DNA of 64,000 nucleotides from CALESS01 sp041741455 (GCA_041741455.1 JBGSJZ010000003.1:29948-93947); one strand, 5' to 3'. Positions 52,087 through 60,972 are shown, counted from the stretch's first letter. The notes: generated by a model not told the origin, from the letters alone. Made by a program: numbers and translations.

Positions 52087-52110
52087 GTAGGGTGCATTCG
52101 CTTCTAAATG
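52087..52110. repeat. GTAGGGTGCATTCG dispersed repeat, copy 1
   Basis: GTAGGGTGCATTCGCTTCTAAATG; a near copy stands at 57036-57066. Both are intergenic. Confidence 0.6.
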
Positions 52111-52183
52111 TCATTATCAATGAAAATCCCATCTGGGCAGCGCCTTTTCTAACCCTGTGTCTTGTTCCATAAAAAGCTACGCC

Positions 52184-53077
52184 ATGTCCCCTTCTACCCC
52201 CACCCTCACCCTGCCCGCTGCCGCCCCCATCGACCTGCACCTGCACACCCGCCACAGTGACGGGACCTGGGTCCCGGAAGATCTGCTCGAACACCTGGTG
52301 GACGCAGGCATTCGCCTGGCTGCCATCACCGACCACGACCGGCCGGACACAACTGCCACCCTGCAGCAACTGGCGGCCGCCCGCCGCCTGCCCCTCCTCG
52401 TGGGCGTCGAAATGACCGCCACCTGGCAGGGCGAAATGACCGACCTGCTGTGTTACGGCTTTGATCCCGCCGCCAGCCCCCTGCACGATCTGGCCTACGA
52501 TGTCCTGCACCGCCAGCAAAACAACACCCGCCAGGTCTATGAGTACCTCGGACGCCAGGGCTATGACCTGCCGGAAACCTCGGCTGATCTGGAGTCTATC
52601 CTGGCCTTGCCCAGTGCCTGCCAGCTGCACGCCCTGGTCGCCTTCATCGAGTGCCAGGGCTATCCCCAGCCTGGGCTTTCTGCTGGCGAAATCGCCCAAG
52701 AGGCTGGCTGCGATTTTGCCACCACCCCATTGCCCGCCGTGGTCGAGGCCGCCCATGGCTGCGGCGCCGTCTGCCTGGTGGCCCACCCCGGCCGGACCGA
52801 CGGCTTCCTTACCTACACCGAATCTATCCTGGATGAGGTGCGCCGCGCCGCCCCCATTGACGGCCTGGAGGTGTATTACCCCAGCCACACGCCCGCCCAG
52901 ACCGCCATTTACCTGGCGTATGCCGGACGCCACGACTTGCTGGTCAGTGCCGGCTCCGACTCGCACGGCCCGGACAAGCCGCCGATCCACTACCTGGCCG
53001 GGTTGTGCCGCACCCTGCTCGAACGCCTGGGGGTTCAGATTGTGGGAAATGGGCAGCGACGGGAAAGCGAAGATTAA
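52184..53077 (+). CDS. PHP-domain phosphoesterase
   Basis: 297 residues from ATG 52184; no good ribosome-binding site is visible and a GTG at 52157 is also in frame. PHP metal motifs: DLHLHTRHSDG (Asp17, His19, His21, Asp26), AITDHDR, VGVEMTA (Glu), VAHPGR, and GSDSHGPD near the C-terminus. It belongs with YciV/RnaseAM-like 3',5'-nucleotide and 5' RNA phosphatases, which recycle pAp or trim RNA. GC-rich, unlike the AT-rich genes on both sides. Confidence 0.88.
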   Translation: MSPSTPTLTLPAAAPIDLHLHTRHSDGTWVPEDLLEHLVDAGIRLAAITDHDRPDTTATLQQLAAARRLPLLVGVEMTATWQGEMTDLLCYGFDPAASPLHDLAYDVLHRQQNNTRQVYEYLGRQGYDLPETSADLESILALPSACQLHALVAFIECQGYPQPGLSAGEIAQEAGCDFATTPLPAVVEAAHGCGAVCLVAHPGRTDGFLTYTESILDEVRRAAPIDGLEVYYPSHTPAQTAIYLAYAGRHDLLVSAGSDSHGPDKPPIHYLAGLCRTLLERLGVQIVGNGQRRESED

Positions 53078-53327
53078 AATCTGAAGAAATCGATGCAAAA
53101 ATGAACCATGTGATTTTAATGTGCATCGCACCTCGCAGTTGAGTTGCACTTTCTCGTTCGTCAATCCATCACCAGGCGCAATTCGGCTATACCGTACTGT
53201 TCCAAAATTTGGTTTGTGGGAATGTGTCGGAAACAGATTGTTTTTCTTAAATTAGGCATTGTTTTCTAATGAGATTTGATGTACTGTAATAATTGAAAAG
53301 AAGTTTTATTATTGAAATTAAATAGGT

Positions 53328-53927
53328 TTGTTCAATAATCAAATACATGCTTCGAAAAAAATGCGCCTTCGTTCCCGTTTTTTCAAAAGATTGTGTATTG
53401 TGCTCGCTGTAATAATTTTATTTGGAACAGCACTGGTGACCGCACAAAAGATGAACCAGGACGACCTGGCACAAAACAAACCTCCCCAATTAGCAACTAT
53501 TATTAGAACCCCTTCGCCCACTCGACCCTCCTATTGTGTTCCTTTGCCCATTACAATTATCTTATCCGAATTACCTACTCCCACACTCAATCCCCTCACA
53601 TCACCGGTACCAACCATATCACCCATGGTAAACCCTGCTCCATCAGTAACACCCCGGGTCTATTCCAATATTGTCGACCTAAATCCTGAAATACCTATAG
53701 CGGATAAATGGGTAAGGATTATTTTTCGATGCAATGGTACTTTTGACAAATATCTATATGGTTCAGAAACTGACGTTAATCAATACCTAAACTTAGGTCC
53801 GGGAGATGTGATTCTCAACACTATTGCTCCAGCCTCCCTGATGGGACATCAAGTGCCTGAACCACCAGATTGGCCCACAACCACTTCTGCAACTACTTTT
53901 CCTTATCCTCCACTAGCAACCCCTTGA
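53328..53927 (+). CDS. Membrane-anchored Pro/Thr-rich protein of unknown function
   Basis: 199 residues if TTG 53328 is used; ATG 53361 would remove 11 residues. A signal/anchor helix (about 20-40: FKRLCIVLAVIILFGTALVTA), then a Pro/Ser/Thr-rich spacer (about 55-110: RTPSPTRPS, PTPTLNPLTSPVPT) and a short C-terminal region (WVRIIFRCNGTFDKYLYGSETDVNQYL) with no recognised fold. AT-rich. The 250-bp gap before it has no clear gene. Confidence 0.55.
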   Translation: MFNNQIHASKKMRLRSRFFKRLCIVLAVIILFGTALVTAQKMNQDDLAQNKPPQLATIIRTPSPTRPSYCVPLPITIILSELPTPTLNPLTSPVPTISPMVNPAPSVTPRVYSNIVDLNPEIPIADKWVRIIFRCNGTFDKYLYGSETDVNQYLNLGPGDVILNTIAPASLMGHQVPEPPDWPTTTSATTFPYPPLATP

Positions 53928-54368
53928 TTTCGGAAATCTTGAGTGCATCAGATCACAGGGACATCCATCCAATAAGTCATCAACATTCCAGAAAAAGATA
54001 CGCCTTTATTGATCTGTGCTCATCCGTGTCATCTGTGGTTGAAGCCTTTACATGTAACGTCTCGCTCTTCAATTCAGTGCCGGGCTGAGCACGGCGACGC
54101 CGTATGGCTCCAGGTGAATCTGTGGGGGAAGTGGGCGATCCACCGGATCGCTACAGGGGGTGAGCTGGTTAGGGCAGGGGTACGTTGACCGCCTGGCGGG
54201 CGTGATTGATGAGAATGGAATTCTCAGCGCCATCCGGGCGGACGAGGCAGCATGGTTGATTGAGAGGGTGATTTGAACGGGGTAGTTCCCATTTCTTAAC
54301 CCATTCATTTACAAGACCATAACGATTGGTTGATGCCACGTTAATTTTTGCCCACTATACTGGCTAGT
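53928..54368. other. Intergenic region with decayed coding fragments
   Basis: On the minus strand 54069-54125 encodes QIHLEPYGVAVLSPALN and a stop, like the last residues of a GH13 alpha-amylase family protein. On the plus strand about 54180-54276 reads GYVDRLAGVIDENGILSAIR... to a stop, like the C-terminus of another gene. An ATCTGTG-type repeat tract lies at 54010-54042. TATACT (54356-54361) ends 7 bp before the ATG at 54369. Confidence 0.4.
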
Positions 54369-55417
54369 ATGGGACGCAAAAAAATTTTATTGATTGGTGG
54401 ATCGCTCAACCAGACTAAGATTACCCATGCAATTGGCCGGTACCTGGATGAGCAATTTGATTGTTACTATTCCCCTTTTTTTGTGATGGAATGTTGGATG
54501 GAATGCGCAGATTAGGCGCATTGGAGTTCACCGTGATTGGTGACCGTATCCGGCAGCGCAGTGAAGCCTATCTTTGCGATCATGGTTTGCGGTTGGATTA
54601 TGCTGGCCAACTGAATCATTATGACCTGGTGGTTACCACTTCAGATCTGATCATTCAGGATACACTGCGCAATAAGCCAGTCATTTTGGTTCAAGAAGGG
54701 ATGACCGACCCCGAGGATGTGCGTTTTGGGCTGGTGAAAGCGCTTCGCCTGCCACGCTGGTTAGCTGGTACGGCTACAGTTGGTTTATCCAATGCTTATC
54801 AATACTTATGCGTGGCCTCTCCAGGCTACAGGCACTTGTTTATCAACAAGGGCTGTAACCCTTCCAAAGTTGTTGTCACAGGCTTGCCCAATTTTGACCA
54901 TGTCAGTTCCTACTGCCAGAATGATTTCCCATATCGCGATTATGTTCTGGTGGCTACTTCCAATGCCCGGGAAACTTACAAGCCGGATGATCGGCGGGTA
55001 TTTTTAAAGTGGGCCTATGAGAAGGCGAAGGGCCGGCCCATGATTTTCAAGCTGCACCCGAATGAGAATATTGCCCGTGCCCGGAAGGAAATCCAGGCGA
55101 TTGCGCCGGATGCGCTTGTTTTTTCGGAGGGAAACACAGATTACATGATTGCAAACTGCGAAGCGCTGGTAACTCAGTATTCAAGTTGTATTTTTGTTGG
55201 CCTGGCGCTGGGAAAGGAATGTTACTCCTATTTCAATATGGATTATCTGCGCCAGTTAATCCCGATTCAAAACGGTGGGGTTTCCGGCCAGATCATCGCA
55301 GAATATTGTATAAGAGCCTTGGAAAGACAGGCACATCCGGTAACTCAAAGGACCAACCCGCAAAAATTGCGTCTGGATAAGGCCAGGGAGGGATATGATG
55401 CAAACCAGCCTGGATGA
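54369..55417 (+). CDS. Glycan/teichoic-type transferase-like protein, split by an apparent -1 frameshift
   Basis: From ATG 54369 the frame reads MGRKKILLIGGSLNQTKITHAIGRYLDEQFDC...SPFF, then loses sense at a T7 run (54476-54482). The -1 frame continues CDGMLDGMRRLGALEFTVIG...DLVVTTSDLII...VQEGMT...HLFINKGCNPSKVVVTGLPNF...ATSNARETYKP...IFKLHPNE...TQYSSCIFVGLALGKECYSYF to 55417. The whole resembles GT-B type transferases of the CDP-glycerol/capsule kind (LHPNE, YSS). CCT TTT TTT G is a correct slippery heptamer for -1 slippage; a lost T or a sequencing error is equally possible. Overlaps the PAP2 gene by 23 bp. Confidence 0.7.
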
Positions 55418-56024
55418 GAAGTTCTACAATACGATTGAAACTTTGCCCATAACGTGGCAATTTGGCCTGGCGCGCAATATTTCAAATTTGCTTTGCCCAC
55501 CGGTTACAATCGCCCTCGCCTTTCTGGTGATCGCATACGCCATTCAATCATTGGCAGGCTGGCTGTGGGTGTTGTTCTGCCTGATTTTTGTCGTTGGGGT
55601 ACCAGTCGTTTATGTGTTTTGGCAGGTGCACATCGGTAAAATCAGCGACTTTCACATCCCGATCCGCTCGCAGCGATTGCGCCCTACGCTGATGACGATT
55701 GCGTGTATGTTGGCAGCTTTAGCCTTTCTGTGGTCTAACCAGGCGCCTGGATTGCTTGTTTCACTGCTTTTTTGGGGAGTCTTGATATCCCTGGTGATGT
55801 TGTTGATCACACTGTATTGGAAGATCAGCGGTCACGCGGCAGCAATTTCTGCCCTTTCGGTTTTATTGATTCACTTTCTAGGCCCGATCATGATCGCAAC
55901 GTTGTTGCTGATCCCGCTGGTGTCGTGGGCGCGAGTCTATATTCGCCGCCATACGGCCGCACAAACGGTTGCCGGTGCACTCCTGGGGATTGTCTACATT
56001 GGATTGGTTTTATTGCACCAGTGA
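55395..56024 (+). CDS. PAP2-family membrane phosphatase
   Basis: 209 residues, about six membrane helices. Degenerate PAP2 signature: K-x-SDFHIPIRSQRLRP (motif 1), ISGHAAAISA (motif 2 His) and ARVYIRRHTAAQTVAGALLG (motif 3 Arg and His; the usual Asp is Gln or absent). It would dephosphorylate lipid phosphates such as undecaprenyl pyrophosphate. GGGAGG precedes two adjacent ATG codons. The overlap with the transferase gene suggests a shared role in envelope glycan synthesis. The changed third motif leaves activity uncertain. Confidence 0.8.
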   Translation: MMQTSLDEKFYNTIETLPITWQFGLARNISNLLCPPVTIALAFLVIAYAIQSLAGWLWVLFCLIFVVGVPVVYVFWQVHIGKISDFHIPIRSQRLRPTLMTIACMLAALAFLWSNQAPGLLVSLLFWGVLISLVMLLITLYWKISGHAAAISALSVLLIHFLGPIMIATLLLIPLVSWARVYIRRHTAAQTVAGALLGIVYIGLVLLHQ

Positions 56025-56051
56025 CAGCAAGATGCATCGCTTAGGGTAATG

Positions 56052-56084
56052 AAATGGCAGGTATTCTCACCTGCCATTTTTTTT
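56052..56084 (+). terminator. Rho-independent terminator after the PAP2 gene
   Basis: Stem AAATGGCAGGT / ACCTGCCATTT (11 bp), 6-nt loop, then a run of T. It begins 27 bp after the stop. Confidence 0.95.
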
Positions 56085-56167
56085 CAAATTTGACCCGTGG
56101 GCACGAAAAACTACCTTTAACTTGTTTGCGCCGGATTTTGTGCAGCATAATGGTATTACACGCCAGC

Positions 56168-56605
56168 TTATGCCACCACAAACTCCATGGGGGTCATCTT
56201 GTGGATGTTATCCGAGATCGGGCAACGCTCGTCGATCTCGCGCAGGTACTCTTCCTTTTCGGCCTGGGTCATATCTGCGTCGATCGTGGTGATGACACGG
56301 ATGCCGGTAAACCCGGCGCGCGCATCCTGGCGCTTGCCCATCAGGATATCCAGGTCCAGCTCGCCTTCCACATTGACCTGGATCCCGCGCACCGGCAAAT
56401 GGCGCTGCTTGGCGATGATGTGCCCGATGGTGGCGATGCAGCCGGCCAGCGAAATGAAGAGATAATCCAGGGGGCTGGGACCTGCATCCGTCCCGCCGCC
56501 GGCCTGGGGTTGGTCAACCAGCGCAACGTGTGTTCCCGTGCGGGTTTCAATTTTAAACCCGTCCAACAGTTTTGCTTCAATGCTTACTTTCTTGAGTGTA
56601 GCCAT
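56168..56605 (-). CDS. OsmC-family peroxiredoxin-like protein
   Basis: 145 residues. Two redox cysteines, Cys56 (SLAGCIATIG) and Cys128 (DERCPISDNI), in the OsmC/Ohr spacing; these proteins reduce organic hydroperoxides. GGGTDAGPSPLDYL matches the YhfA/OsmC subgroup. AGGAG stands upstream. Single gene; no regulator is adjacent. Confidence 0.92.
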   Translation of the reverse strand: MATLKKVSIEAKLLDGFKIETRTGTHVALVDQPQAGGGTDAGPSPLDYLFISLAGCIATIGHIIAKQRHLPVRGIQVNVEGELDLDILMGKRQDARAGFTGIRVITTIDADMTQAEKEEYLREIDERCPISDNIHKMTPMEFVVA

Positions 56606-57283
56606 TTCAGGTCTCCTTTACCGATCATGGGGGCCGCTGTTTTTATCAGCAACCCATAACTTGTGAATTATTTTACATACTATAAGCGGTTGGAGACTCA
56701 AAATCCACTCTGTGTACAATGTATGTGTATAAACTTCTGTCTGAAGGACTAAAGGTCCAGGTTACCATACCTTCCATCCTGGTAGGCCTGCAGGATGCGC
56801 GCGCCCACATCCTCCGGATTCAAGTGGCGCTGATTTGCTTTGAAACCCTTTTTGCATATTCCAGTCTGTCTGTTTTTTTTCTCGCTATTCGCTGATCACA
56901 ATAAAACCATAACGGCTTAGCTTTTCCAAAATTGCCTGGTATTCATACTTGCCATAATCGAGACTGATTGCAGGGATTCCCTAATACGAAATTTTTTGTA
57001 ATTGCTCAGGCATGCAAGCCTGAGAGAAGTAGCCGGTAGGATGCATTCGGCTCTAAACGCACCAATGGTTAATATTTTTCCCCCCAACATTAAAAAATGA
57101 CTTTATCGTTGCACAAAAAGATAAAAACCTTAGTTTTGATCCAAGAAAAAATGCTTCTCATCTTTATAAATTCCACCCGCCTCCATCCCGAATCTTAAAG
57201 TTCTCCCCGGCCCGCCAACAGGAACCGAAAGTATGCTATGATTCAGCATATCCGCTTCCATTTCCCGAAAGGCAGAGGTGAGC
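56606..57283. other. Long intergenic region with repeats and remnants
   Basis: No complete gene in 678 bp. It holds two coding-like minus-strand scraps (see 56749-56980), a hairpin CTCAGGC-ATGCAA-GCCTGAG (57005-57024) and a copy of the GTAGG-TGCATTCG repeat (57036-57066). Confidence 0.5.
56749..56980 (-). pseudogene. Coding scraps of an unidentified gene
   Basis: On the minus strand 56980-56885 reads GIPAISLDYGKYEYQAILEK... to a stop, preceded at once by a stop; 56850-56749 reads KGFKANQRHLNPEDVGARIL... to a stop. Both look like real protein ends rather than chance frames, with good codon bias, but neither has a start. They may be two remnants of one or two lost genes. Confidence 0.3.
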
Positions 57284-57775
57284 ATGCGCCAACGACCGAC
57301 CATCCTTCCGTTTTTACTGATCAACATCCTGGTGTCGGCACTGACCACGCTCGGGGTGCTCTGGCTGTGGAACCGCGCCCAACCGGTTGCGGTCATGCCC
57401 ACCAGCAGCGCGCCGGTGGCCGGCCAACCTACCGCCTTGCAGGGTGAGCTGCCTGCGCTGGATACAGCGGTGGTCAAGATCGAGTACGCTGTCGGGGCAG
57501 GCGACCTCAACCAGGAATTCATCCGCCTCAGCCGGGTCGGCGAAGGTGAGCTGGATTTACTGGGCTGGAAACTGGAGGATGGCGCCGGGCACGAGTACAT
57601 CTTCGGCAGCATCCGCCTCAGCCAGGGCGGGGCGATGGACCTCTACACCCGGGCCGGCTCAGATTCGGCGATTGCCCTCTACTGGGGCCTGCCCGAGGCC
57701 GTCTGGAAATCCGGCGTCAAGGCGTCGTTGAAAGATTGGCAGGGCAACCTGCGTGCGGAGTATGTTATCCCGTAG
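57284..57775 (+). CDS. Membrane-anchored lamin-tail-domain protein
   Basis: 163 residues from ATG 57284 (GAGGTG upstream; GTG 57278 is possible). One N-terminal membrane helix (TILPFLLINILVSALTTLGVLWLW), a short Pro/Ala linker, then a lamin-tail (LTD) beta-sandwich: VVKIEYAVGAGDLNQEFIRLSRVGEGELDLLGWKLEDGAGHEYIF...GSVALYWG-type core, ending DWQGNLRAEYVI. LTD domains are common on bacterial surface proteins. Function unknown. Confidence 0.8.
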   Translation: MRQRPTILPFLLINILVSALTTLGVLWLWNRAQPVAVMPTSSAPVAGQPTALQGELPALDTAVVKIEYAVGAGDLNQEFIRLSRVGEGELDLLGWKLEDGAGHEYIFGSIRLSQGGAMDLYTRAGSDSAIALYWGLPEAVWKSGVKASLKDWQGNLRAEYVIP

Positions 57776-57805
57776 GATATATGAGTATCAGTGACCACTC
57801 AATTG

Positions 57806-58024
57806 ATGCAGTCTTTGCGAAGCAATCTCCGAGTTAATTGGAGGCTGCTCCCCCAAGGGGGGTGCTTCGTGATCACTTCGTTCGCAGTGACAAATCAAAA
57901 CGGTGTCCTCTGTGTCTCTGTGGTTAAATCACCTCCGTGATCTCCGTGCCCTCCGTGGTGCAGCTTTTCTTAGAAAAGGTTTTTCTCCGTGACCTCCGTG
58001 ATCTCAGTGTCTCCGTGGTTAATA
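57806..58024 (+). repeat. Composite dispersed repeats before dnaX
   Basis: 57806-57893: CAGTCTTTGCGAAGCAATCTCC ... TGCTTCGTGATCACTTCGTTCGCAGTGAC, an imperfect palindrome of a type widespread between genes in several phyla. 57901-58024: three CTCCGTG-type copies (57901-57929, 57930-57962, 57984-58024). dnaX begins 46 bp later. Confidence 0.75.
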
Positions 58025-58069
58025 AGTAATGTAACGCCCGCTCTCCAACCCGGGCAGGAATGAGGCAGC

Positions 58070-59746
58070 ATGTCCCAGGCACTCTATCGTAAATGGCGGC
58101 CGCGCCTGTGGGAACAGGTGATCGGGCAGGAACACATCGTCCAGACCTTGAAGAACGCCATCAAGGGCGGGCGGGTGGGTCATGCCTACCTGTTCGCCGG
58201 GCCGCGCGGCACCGGCAAGACCACCACCGCCCGGTTGCTGGCCAAGGCCGTCAACTGCCTGGAAAAAGACCCCGGTCTACGCCCCTGCGACCAATGCGCC
58301 AACTGCCAGGCCGTCAACGAAAGCCGCTTCCTGGATCTGATCGAGATTGACGCTGCCAGCAACACCAGCGTGGATGACGTGCGCGACCTGCGCGACAAGA
58401 TCAATTTCTCGCCCAGCCAGGGCGAATTCAAAGTCTATATCATCGACGAAGTTCACATGCTCTCGACAGCCGCCTTCAATGCGCTGCTCAAGACGCTGGA
58501 GGAACCCCCAGCCCACGCCATCTTCATCCTGGCGACGACCGAGGTCCACAAGATCCCGGCCACCGTCCTTTCCCGCTGCCAGCGCCACGAATTCCGCCGC
58601 ATCCCGGTGCTGGATATCATCCACGTCCTGCGTGAGATGGCTACCGCCGAGAAAGTCGAAGTGGATGACGACGCCTTGTTGCTGATCGCCCGCCAATCGA
58701 CCGGATCCATGCGGGATGCGATCTCGCTGCTGGATCAACTGGCCTCGACCGGCGAGCACATCACCCTGGCCACGGCGCAGACCGTGCTGGGCACGGCCAC
58801 CAGCCAACTGGTGTTCGGCCTGGTGGATGCGCTGCAGACTCGCCAGGCAGCGGATGGCCTGGCGGTGGTGCACCGGGCGCTGGATAGCGGGACCGACCCG
58901 CGCCAGTTCGCCCGCCAGGTGGTGGAGTATTTGCGCGCCCTGCTGCTGATCCGCATGGGCAGCGGAGAGCAGGTGGAGGCCACCCCCGAGCAGCGGGCCC
59001 AGATGGGCAAGCACGCCAGCGGGATGGACCCTGCCTGGATCATGGAATGTATCCGTTCCTTCAACACTGCCGCGGTTGATACGCGCGGCGGCTGGCAGCC
59101 CAGCCTGGGGCTGGAGCTGGCGCTGGTTGAATCGATCAATCCACGGCCGGTTTTGGTGGAAACACCCGTGGCAGTCGCCTCGGCGGCCACTGCAGTGCAA
59201 CCGACCGCCCAGGCGGCCGCCAAACACACAGCTCCGGTCCGCCCGCCGGTGCCGGAACCATCGGAAGTGTATGAAGAAACTACGGCACCACCTGTGGCAA
59301 AGAAATCAGCGGCTCAACCAGCATCAACCAAGGCCTCTGAGCCTGTGGCTGCGCTGGAGACGGCATCAACGCCTGCTGCGCCCGTCGGACCGGGCGGTTT
59401 GACCTTGCAAACGGTGCTGAGCAACTGGGCGCGCATCCGGGCGGCCATCAAGAAGGGCCGCTCGCAGACCGAAGGTCTGCTTAACTCCTGCAAGCCGATC
59501 TCGCTCAAAGAGGGTATCTTGACCCTGGGCTTTGCCAGCGAGTTGTTGAAGGGTAAAATGGAAACCAAGGAAAATATCGACATCACCCGCCAGGTGATTG
59601 AGCAGGTCTGCGGCGCCAGCGTCCAGATTACCTGCGTGGTGCTGGGCGTCAAGACCGGCTCCTCCTCCAGCGATCTGGGCTCGGAGGGCGACGGCATGGT
59701 CGGCACGGCGCTCAACCTGGGCGGCACGATTGTGCATAAAGAATAG
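58070..59746 (+). CDS. dnaX: DNA polymerase III subunit gamma/tau
   Basis: 558 residues. Clamp-loader AAA+ ATPase of the replicase. Walker A GPRGTGKTTT (44-53), zinc cysteines 63, 73, 76 and 79 in the canonical spacing, Walker B IIDEVHML, sensor ATTEVHKIPATVLSRCQ with the SRC arginine finger motif. After about residue 370 comes an Ala/Pro/Thr-rich linker and a C-terminal domain (about 425-520). I see no A-AAA-AAG slippery site for a separate gamma form. First of the common dnaX-ybaB-recR set. Confidence 0.97.
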   Translation: MSQALYRKWRPRLWEQVIGQEHIVQTLKNAIKGGRVGHAYLFAGPRGTGKTTTARLLAKAVNCLEKDPGLRPCDQCANCQAVNESRFLDLIEIDAASNTSVDDVRDLRDKINFSPSQGEFKVYIIDEVHMLSTAAFNALLKTLEEPPAHAIFILATTEVHKIPATVLSRCQRHEFRRIPVLDIIHVLREMATAEKVEVDDDALLLIARQSTGSMRDAISLLDQLASTGEHITLATAQTVLGTATSQLVFGLVDALQTRQAADGLAVVHRALDSGTDPRQFARQVVEYLRALLLIRMGSGEQVEATPEQRAQMGKHASGMDPAWIMECIRSFNTAAVDTRGGWQPSLGLELALVESINPRPVLVETPVAVASAATAVQPTAQAAAKHTAPVRPPVPEPSEVYEETTAPPVAKKSAAQPASTKASEPVAALETASTPAAPVGPGGLTLQTVLSNWARIRAAIKKGRSQTEGLLNSCKPISLKEGILTLGFASELLKGKMETKENIDITRQVIEQVCGASVQITCVVLGVKTGSSSSDLGSEGDGMVGTALNLGGTIVHKE

Positions 59747-59771
59747 CTCGTAGCTCGTAGCGATAACTATT

Positions 59772-59846
59772 CCGGTAAGGGCGAAGCGGCCGGAATGATG
59801 GATATCTGGACTAGAAAAATTATTGGCCGGCTGCTTCGCCTACCGG
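59772..59846. repeat. Inverted repeat between dnaX and ybaB
   Basis: Left arm CCGGTAAGGGCGAAGCGGCC (59772-59791) and right arm GGCCGGCTGCTTCGCCTACC (59825-59844) pair with a 2-nt bulge and one G-T. A TAGCTCGTAGCTCGTAGC direct repeat (59746-59762) stands just before. It looks like an inserted small palindromic element rather than a terminator, because no U-run follows. Confidence 0.65.
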
Positions 59847-59867
59847 GCAAAAAAATTGGAGGTAGAC

Positions 59868-60209
59868 ATGGCAAAAGGTTTTAATCGACCGGCGGGGCCG
59901 GCAGGGGGCGGCGGTGGCATGATGGGGCAACTGCGCAAGATGCAGGAGCAAATGGCAGCGGTCCAGGCGCAACTGGCCGAGGAAACCGTCAGCGTGACGG
60001 TGGGCGGCGGGGCGCTCAAGGTCACCATGACCGGCGCCCAGGTCTGCCAGGGCGTGGAGATCGACCCGGAACTGCTGAAGGACGTGGACGCTGAAATGCT
60101 GCAGGATATGGTGCTAAGCGCAGTCAACCTGGCGTTGGATAAATCCCGCGCCCTGCAGGAAGAGCGCATGGGTCCGCTGACTGGTGGCTTGGGCGGGCTG
60201 GGCTTCTAA
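59868..60209 (+). CDS. ybaB: YbaB/EbfC nucleoid-associated protein
   Basis: 113 residues from 59868 (GGAGGT upstream). MGQLRKMQEQMAAVQAQLAEETVSVTVGGGALKVTMTGAQVCQGVEIDPELL is the family signature: helical tweezers with a central sheet that binds DNA as a dimer. It is preceded by a Gly-rich N-terminal extension (PAGPAGGGGG). The recR start follows 6 bp after its stop. Confidence 0.96.
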   Translation: MAKGFNRPAGPAGGGGGMMGQLRKMQEQMAAVQAQLAEETVSVTVGGGALKVTMTGAQVCQGVEIDPELLKDVDAEMLQDMVLSAVNLALDKSRALQEERMGPLTGGLGGLGF

Positions 60210-60215
60210 ACCGCC

Positions 60216-60821
60216 ATGCCGTCCTTACCTGAACCCATCCAGAACCTGATTACCGCTTTTGAACGCTTACCGGGCATCGGACCGAAATCCGCCTCCCGGC
60301 TGACGTTCTTCCTGTTGCGCGCCCCAGAGGAGCTTTCCACCAAACTGGCCGATGCGCTGACGGCGCTCAAATCGGAGACGGTCATGTGCCCGATCTGCTT
60401 CAACATCACCTCGGCCGGCCGGGAAATGTGCGAAGTCTGCGCCGACCCGAAGCGCGACCCGGCCAGCCTGTGCGTGGTCGAGGAGCCGCTGGACGTGCTG
60501 GCCCTCGAGCGCACGGGCGGGTTCATGGGGCGTTACCATGTGTTGCACGGGGTGCTCTCGCCGATCGAGGGCATCGGCCCGGAGGATTTGAAGATCCGGC
60601 CGCTGGTGGAGCGGGTGAGGGAGGGCGGGGTCACCGAGGTGATCCTGGCGACCAACCCCAGCATGGAGGGTGATGCCACGGCCTTATACTTGCGACAGCA
60701 ATTGACGCCGTTCGGGGTGCGCATCACCCGCCTGGCCCGCGGCCTGCCGATGGGCTCCGATTTGGAGTATGCAGATCAGAACACCATCCTGCGCGCCCTG
60801 GCGGGGCGACAAGAAATGTAA
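60216..60821 (+). CDS. recR: Recombination mediator RecR
   Basis: 201 residues, standard length. N-terminal helix-hairpin-helix (LPGIGPKSASRLTFFLL), zinc site Cys58, Cys61, Cys72 and Cys75, Toprim domain (SLCVVEEPLDVLALERTG...VILATNPSMEGDATALYL) and the C-terminal RLARGLPMGSDLEYADQNTILRAL. It helps RecF/RecO load RecA at gaps. Confidence 0.98.
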   Translation: MPSLPEPIQNLITAFERLPGIGPKSASRLTFFLLRAPEELSTKLADALTALKSETVMCPICFNITSAGREMCEVCADPKRDPASLCVVEEPLDVLALERTGGFMGRYHVLHGVLSPIEGIGPEDLKIRPLVERVREGGVTEVILATNPSMEGDATALYLRQQLTPFGVRITRLARGLPMGSDLEYADQNTILRALAGRQEM

Positions 60822-60830
60822 GTGTCTTTT

Positions 60831-60870
60831 TAACACGGATTTACACGGAAAGAACGGATAAACACGGAAA
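60831..60870 (-). repeat. CCGTG/ATCCGTG repeat tract, reversed
   Basis: ACACGGATTTACACGG...ACGGATAAACACGG; its complement reads CCGTGTTTATCCGT...CCGTGTAAATCCGTG. It is the same kind of tract as at 54010 and 24219 but points the other way. Confidence 0.6.
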
Positions 60871-60972
60871 AACCATGGGAACGGTAGGGGTACGGGGCGA
60901 ATGCCACGACCTTTGCCCATCAGCGCCACCCCGTGCCCGGACCGTCAGACAGACGTGATCTGTGTTCCTACC

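Noticed and set aside
52046..53164. A 372-codon minus-strand open frame
   Set aside because: It is a shadow of the PHP gene, whose metal-binding motifs are intact on the plus strand.
58070..59746. Programmed frameshift in dnaX producing a gamma form
   Set aside because: No A-AAA-AAG or similar slippery run was found in the expected region.
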